Positions 60,419 to 64,000 of a DNA stretch of 64,000 bases are shown here, piece after piece. How positions within the stretch are numbered: position 1 is the first letter of the stretch; every line of letters starts with the position of its first letter. The notes below the pieces were generated by a model. That model was given only the letters and a program-made list of their open reading frames with translations. It was not told the DNA's origin and made no database searches. The position numbers were made by a program, and so were the translations under genes. The DNA comes from an uncultured Vampirovibrio sp. (GTDB lineage: Bacteria > Cyanobacteriota > Vampirovibrionia > Gastranaerophilales > Gastranaerophilaceae), in contig CAJTNR010000012.1 of NCBI GenBank assembly GCA_910577635.1, positions 1 through 64,000 on the forward strand, read 5' to 3'.

Positions 60419-61534
60419 CTACCTCCCCAATAATTCCTCTTTGATGCTATTTGCAACATTAAACCCGCAATTGCTCTTGTTTAACAATTCTTTGGTTTTT
60501 TTGCATCCTTCTATAATAAACTCTCTTTTTTTATCGTTATCAAGAATTTCTAACAATGTTTTAGCGATATTTTTCTTATTTGCCTTAAACATTAAGAGCT
60601 CATCTATATAATCAGCTTTGGTTATAATATTAACCAAGCAAGCTTTTTTAATATTTCTTAACAATAAATAAACTAAATAGAAGAATATAGGTCCCCGATA
60701 AGCAATAAGCATAGGGGTTTCATAAAACGCAGCTTCTAGTGCAACTGTTCCGGAAGCAAGAATTAAAGCATCGCTATAAGCAAGAAGTTCTCTATTTTGG
60801 TTCTTTAGCGTTTTGTATTCAATCTTAAAAGCATTGTCGGGTAAGCTTTTTGCATGTGAAAACACAAATTGGATATCAGGTCTTGTTTTTTCAATCAGTT
60901 TTATTGCACCTAGGAATATTTTTAAAAGAAAATGTATTTCAAAAGTTCGAGACCCGGGAAAAACGCCAATTAATTTTTTGTTTTTATCAAGATTGTTTTT
61001 TTCAAAAAACTCATCTCGTTTACTGCACAAAGGAAGCTCATCTTTAATAGGATGACCCACAAATTCAGAGTCTATTCCATATTGATCATAGAATTCTTTT
61101 TCAAAAGGAAAAATTGTATAAACTTTATCAATATTAGCTTTAATTGTTTTTAATCTGTGTTTTCGAGATGCCCAGACTTGAGGCGGGATAAAGTAGTGGG
61201 TTTTAATATTAAGAGCTTTTAGTTTTTTTGAAATTTGCAAATTAAAAGCTCCATAATCAACCAATAAAACCAAATCTGGTTTAAAGTCGTTTTTTAAATA
61301 GTTAATAATATCAATCCCTAAGATATAGTGATTAATAATTGTAGATAACCCAAGCCCGATTTTACCCATTTTAGAGTGATTGCGAAAAAGTTTAACTCCT
61401 TCTTTTTCAAGATTTGATTCCCCGACTGCTTCAATAATAATATCGGGAATCAATTTTTTAAGCTCTTGAACAACAAGAGCTGCATGCATATCACCCGAGT
61501 ATTCACCCGTAATTATAAAAACCTTTTTTGTCAT
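60419..61534 (-). CDS. lpxB: Lipid-A-disaccharide synthase
   Basis: LpxB joins UDP-2,3-diacylglucosamine and lipid X to make the lipid A disaccharide. The 371-residue protein has the family start ITGEYSGDMHAALVVQELK (with Gly-Glu-x-Ser-Gly-Asp), LVDYGAFN-LQISK, HYFIPPQVWASRKHR, FVGHPIKDE, GVFPGSRTFEIHF and LASGTVALEAAFYETPM. It lies 3 nt after lpxI, supplying the adjoining reactions of lipid A synthesis. Confidence 0.95.
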   Translation of the reverse strand: MTKKVFIITGEYSGDMHAALVVQELKKLIPDIIIEAVGESNLEKEGVKLFRNHSKMGKIGLGLSTIINHYILGIDIINYLKNDFKPDLVLLVDYGAFNLQISKKLKALNIKTHYFIPPQVWASRKHRLKTIKANIDKVYTIFPFEKEFYDQYGIDSEFVGHPIKDELPLCSKRDEFFEKNNLDKNKKLIGVFPGSRTFEIHFLLKIFLGAIKLIEKTRPDIQFVFSHAKSLPDNAFKIEYKTLKNQNRELLAYSDALILASGTVALEAAFYETPMLIAYRGPIFFYLVYLLLRNIKKACLVNIITKADYIDELLMFKANKKNIAKTLLEILDNDKKREFIIEGCKKTKELLNKSNCGFNVANSIKEELLGR

Positions 61535-61537
61535 AAA

Positions 61538-62359
61538 CTAAAGTGCCACTATTACAATATTGTGCTTATTTGCATAATCAACCATTTTTTCTTGATTAAC
61601 AATGATTGTTTCACTGCTTTCAAGAGCCAGGACATTAGCCCCGTATCTTTTCATTGTTTTAATTGTTCTAAGTCCCACAGCCGGGATATCAAAACGCTTA
61701 TCTTGAGCCGGTTTTGAAACTTTAACAACAATTGCATTCTTTTTTCTTGCAAGTTTGCACCCTCTTTTAATGCACCTATCTGTCCCTTCAATAGCTTCAA
61801 TTGCCATAATCATTCTATCTTTCATAACAACAGATTGACCGATATCCAATCCGCCCATTTGTTTTGCTATCTTGAACCCATAGTCGATATCTTGATTCTG
61901 AGCATCAGTTGGAGCAGTTTTTGTTAGCACGCCTTTTTGCACCATAAGATTTTTAATGAATATTGTTTGATCAAGAATTGTAATTCCAATTTGTTCCATT
62001 TGCTCAATTATCTTAAGCATTATAGCGTCGTCATTAAGTTTTTTCATTTGCTTTAGAAGCTCAATTGCCCCCTTTTCAAATCTTGGACGCTTAACAAGCA
62101 TTGTTTTAGAGACTTTACCTAAAAAAGTCAGCTGTTTTATCCCTTCCTCAACAAGAAACTTCTTAATTGAATCAACCTGACCAGGGCCGTAGGAAACAAC
62201 CTTGGAACAATATTTTTTAAGTTCGCAAAAATTGTCACCAGATAAGGATATACAAACTATTTCAAAACCGTTTTGCATGGCGCTTTTTGCCATCATAACC
62301 GGCAGTTCTCCATCTCCTGCTATTAAGCATTGCTTGTGTTCTAGGACTAAATTTGTCAT
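61538..62359 (-). CDS. lpxI: UDP-2,3-diacylglucosamine diphosphatase LpxI
   Basis: LpxI is the alternative to LpxH that cleaves UDP-2,3-diacylglucosamine to lipid X and UMP. The 273-residue protein has the N-terminal domain start LIAGDGELPVMMAKSA and the C-terminal catalytic-domain signatures DIGQSVVMKDRMIMAIEAIEGTD (core IEAIEGTD), VKVSKPAQDKRFDIPAVG and TIKTMKRYGANVLALES. It lies directly before lpxB in the operon, as expected for the pathway. Confidence 0.95.
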   Translation of the reverse strand: MTNLVLEHKQCLIAGDGELPVMMAKSAMQNGFEIVCISLSGDNFCELKKYCSKVVSYGPGQVDSIKKFLVEEGIKQLTFLGKVSKTMLVKRPRFEKGAIELLKQMKKLNDDAIMLKIIEQMEQIGITILDQTIFIKNLMVQKGVLTKTAPTDAQNQDIDYGFKIAKQMGGLDIGQSVVMKDRMIMAIEAIEGTDRCIKRGCKLARKKNAIVVKVSKPAQDKRFDIPAVGLRTIKTMKRYGANVLALESSETIIVNQEKMVDYANKHNIVIVAL

Positions 62360-62361
62360 TT

Positions 62362-63345
62362 TTATAAACTAAACTCCATTTTATTATCTTCTTTATTGCT
62401 TCCGCTGCCCTGCTCCAGGTTTGTCTGTACTCTTCCTATAGCTTCAAAGGTTCTTGGGCTCATTGTCATTGTAATTTTATCAGCTGAAACAGAGTTAACC
62501 CCTTTTTCAACAATTGTAGATCTGCCTAAAAAAACTATTTTTTCAGGCTTATTTGTCTTAGGATTAATATGCATAATAGCTTTAGGACCGTCTGCAGTGT
62601 AATCGCCATATCTTACTTTGACTTTTCCTGATGCCATAATTGTATTTGATAATCTGTTATACTGCTGGGAATTAGCATTAATAATCACTCTATCACCATT
62701 ATCAAAAGTAACATCAGAAATTGTGTTTCCTGTTGCAATAATATCCTGTCTTAATTTAGAATATTGAATATTATCACCTTTAATCAAACTTTTATCCTGC
62801 TTAATTGTAGCTCTTGAAGCAAGTTTAATGTTATGCACATCTCCCTTTTTATCCATAAGAGCATAAGCATTATCACAGGTTGCAACCATATCTTCATAAT
62901 TGATAACAACAGAACCTATCGCTTTCATTAAGTATGTATTAGTGTCATACTCCTGCATATTAGCAGTTATAATTATAGTAGGTTTTTTATTCTCAATAAC
63001 ATTAGTTTGAGTGTTACCCTGTGCTGTAATTACTTTTTTAATTAAAGAAACTTTGATAATATCAGCCTTAACTTCGTGTTTTTTATTGTCCTTCTGCTGA
63101 TGTGCGTAGGGTTTGTCAAAAAAAGTAGCTAAAGAAGGCTTTTTAGTGGCGGGGTCAAGGTCTAAATCCGCCCTTGGAGATTTAACAACGACATCTCCAA
63201 CCTGAACTTTGACATCACCTGTAAAATACCCTTTGTTTTTATCCATCTGGATTTCTTGTTTTTTTGACTCAATTGTTATTGCCCCAACACTTGTTGTGAC
63301 AATTAACAGGAGTATAATTATTAGTTTTAGATTATTTTGTTTCAT
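62362..63345 (-). CDS. OstA/LptA-like periplasmic LPS transport protein
   Basis: The 327-residue protein has a signal peptide (about 1-22, ending SVGA-ITI) and repeated OstA-type beta-jellyroll strands: GYFTGDVKVQVGDVVVKSPRA-like units, IKGDNIQYSKL, DRVIINANSQQYNRLS and MASGKVKVRYGDYTADG. LptA bridges inner and outer membrane in LPS export. At 327 residues it is longer than the roughly 185-residue E. coli LptA, suggesting an extended bridge. It lies between lptC-like and lpxI genes. Confidence 0.85.
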   Translation of the reverse strand: MKQNNLKLIIILLLIVTTSVGAITIESKKQEIQMDKNKGYFTGDVKVQVGDVVVKSPRADLDLDPATKKPSLATFFDKPYAHQQKDNKKHEVKADIIKVSLIKKVITAQGNTQTNVIENKKPTIIITANMQEYDTNTYLMKAIGSVVINYEDMVATCDNAYALMDKKGDVHNIKLASRATIKQDKSLIKGDNIQYSKLRQDIIATGNTISDVTFDNGDRVIINANSQQYNRLSNTIMASGKVKVRYGDYTADGPKAIMHINPKTNKPEKIVFLGRSTIVEKGVNSVSADKITMTMSPRTFEAIGRVQTNLEQGSGSNKEDNKMEFSL

Positions 63346-63366
63346 AATATTTAATTTATCACAAAA

Positions 63367-63957
63367 TTAAAGTTGTGTATATTTTTTCTTCACTTCATCA
63401 GTTGAATAAAGCTCGGTTTTTGTATTGCCGATTACTTTAAAGTTGGTAAGTTTAGAGTTAAAAACAGCTTTATTTGCTTTAGTTACAATTCTATCATCCT
63501 GAATATATTGAACATTACCATTAGCTAAAATATCAGCATCAGCCCCCTGCCAGATAAGCTCATCTGCATACAATTGCGACCCGTTTTTGCCGACAAAAAG
63601 ATTATCACCATTCAAAACAACTTTTTTTGATTTTTCATCATAGGTCCCTTTTTTGGACTTAAAACTAACGACAACAACCTCTTGCTTATCATAAAAATTA
63701 CCAATAACATCATTAAGCTGAATACTGTTGTTATTGGAGTTATATTCACCGGATTTAGCATAAAACTCCCAGTATTTTTTTTCATTCTGCGTTTCAGTTA
63801 CAATAATATTCTTAACTATAGCGTGTTGATTCTTTAAATTATCATTAGACTTATTCTTGCGCACCGTTTTTGTAATAAACCAGGACCAAACAAGCCCCCA
63901 GACAAGCAAAAGAGCAATTATAAAAAATGCAATTTTAAAAAGCAGCTTTCTTTTCAT
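63367..63957 (-). CDS. LptC-like LPS export protein
   Basis: From the ATG at 63955-63957 the protein has 196 residues: one membrane helix (about 7-28) and a periplasmic beta domain (about 45-180) with KYWEFYAKSGEYN, VVVSFKSKKGTYDEKSKKVV-type strands and LYADELIWQG. In E. coli LptC anchors the LptBFG complex and passes LPS to LptA. It is the first gene of the lptC-lptA-lpxI-lpxB operon in the window; upstream genes are not visible. A longer in-frame start (63990) lacks support. Confidence 0.82.
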   Translation of the reverse strand: MKRKLLFKIAFFIIALLLVWGLVWSWFITKTVRKNKSNDNLKNQHAIVKNIIVTETQNEKKYWEFYAKSGEYNSNNNSIQLNDVIGNFYDKQEVVVVSFKSKKGTYDEKSKKVVLNGDNLFVGKNGSQLYADELIWQGADADILANGNVQYIQDDRIVTKANKAVFNSKLTNFKVIGNTKTELYSTDEVKKKYTQL

Positions 63958-63979
63958 AAAAAAATAATAACATAAATAA

Positions 63980-63985
63980 ATTATA
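63980..63985 (-). promoter_or_regulatory. Possible -10 box of the lptC-lpxB operon
   Basis: A perfect TATAAT on the minus strand lies 22 nt before the lptC-like ATG, preceded by AGCCGGTTGGCT. The -35 position falls outside the window, so the promoter cannot be confirmed. Confidence 0.35.
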
Positions 63986-64000
63986 GCCAACCGGCTGATA

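Noticed and set aside
1..64000. CRISPR array, rRNA, tRNA, insertion sequence or prophage
   Set aside because: No regularly spaced repeats, no rRNA or cloverleaf-like sequence in the short spacers, and no transposase, integrase or phage structural gene were seen.

Overview
The window is AT-rich and very tightly packed. It looks like a chromosomal segment of a fermentative, Gram-negative-type bacterium. My best guess is a Gastranaerophilales/Melainabacteria (Vampirovibrionia) relative of the cyanobacteria. This is inferred from low GC, the LPS genes lpxI, lpxB, lptA-like and lptC-like, prepilin-like proteins with class III signals, many TPR proteins, an AdhE/Rex ethanol-fermentation pair, and several proteins of a style I associate with that lineage (LysM-like DCASR repeats; a long repeat protein with an HD domain). 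No phage, transposase, CRISPR array, rRNA or tRNA was found. Almost every base is coding, and convergent genes often touch or overlap.

Layout. 0-8 kb: the 5' end of a prepilin gene, an XRE regulator with two inverted repeats in front of it, an overlapping Nudix/ThiE-like pair, an ECF sigma factor with a candidate anti-sigma partner, murA with a small RWYD-repeat protein, yidC, mnmE and an FAD oxidoreductase. 8-13 kb: an orphan LuxR-type response regulator, a rhodanese, rex and adhE. 13-16 kb: three lineage-type genes (two-helix membrane protein, stand-alone TOPRIM protein, LysM-like protein). 16-22 kb: nadC/nadB, gpmI, lgt with a TPR lipoprotein, and a glycosyltransferase-like gene. 22-34 kb: a long minus-strand run: HIT protein, 5-FCL, PilZ, large TPR, oppB/oppC-type permeases, mgtC, TPR, infB, rbfA, truB, GerMN. 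34-36 kb: two uncharacterised proteins and a ferredoxin only 59 codons long. 36-44 kb: a TolC-type protein, valS, a membrane protein with a DPM1-type glycosyltransferase, and sdaAB/sdaAA. 44.5-48.4 kb: a 1288-residue HD-domain repeat protein. 48-54 kb: a division/cell wall cluster (rsmH-ftsL-ftsI-murE) headed by a BlaI-family repressor and a small lipoprotein. 54-58 kb: TPR protein, prepilin-like protein, cysK and a phosphodiester glycosidase-domain protein. 58-64 kb: an envelope lipid operon (lptC, lptA, lpxI, lpxB, a CDP-alcohol phosphatidyltransferase) continuing into trmL and nnrD.

Together the genes cover peptidoglycan synthesis and division, lipid A and LPS transport, lipoprotein maturation, translation, NAD synthesis, glycolysis, serine deamination and ethanol fermentation. 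The most notable regulatory pattern is a set of genes in which a sigma70-type -10 box lies only 6-8 nt before the ATG, with no Shine-Dalgarno sequence, which suggests leaderless transcripts. Other genes in the window use strong AGGAG-type sites, some with TTG starts. The least explained coding material is the 1288-residue HD protein, the TOPRIM protein, the LysM-like protein and the RWYD-repeat protein.
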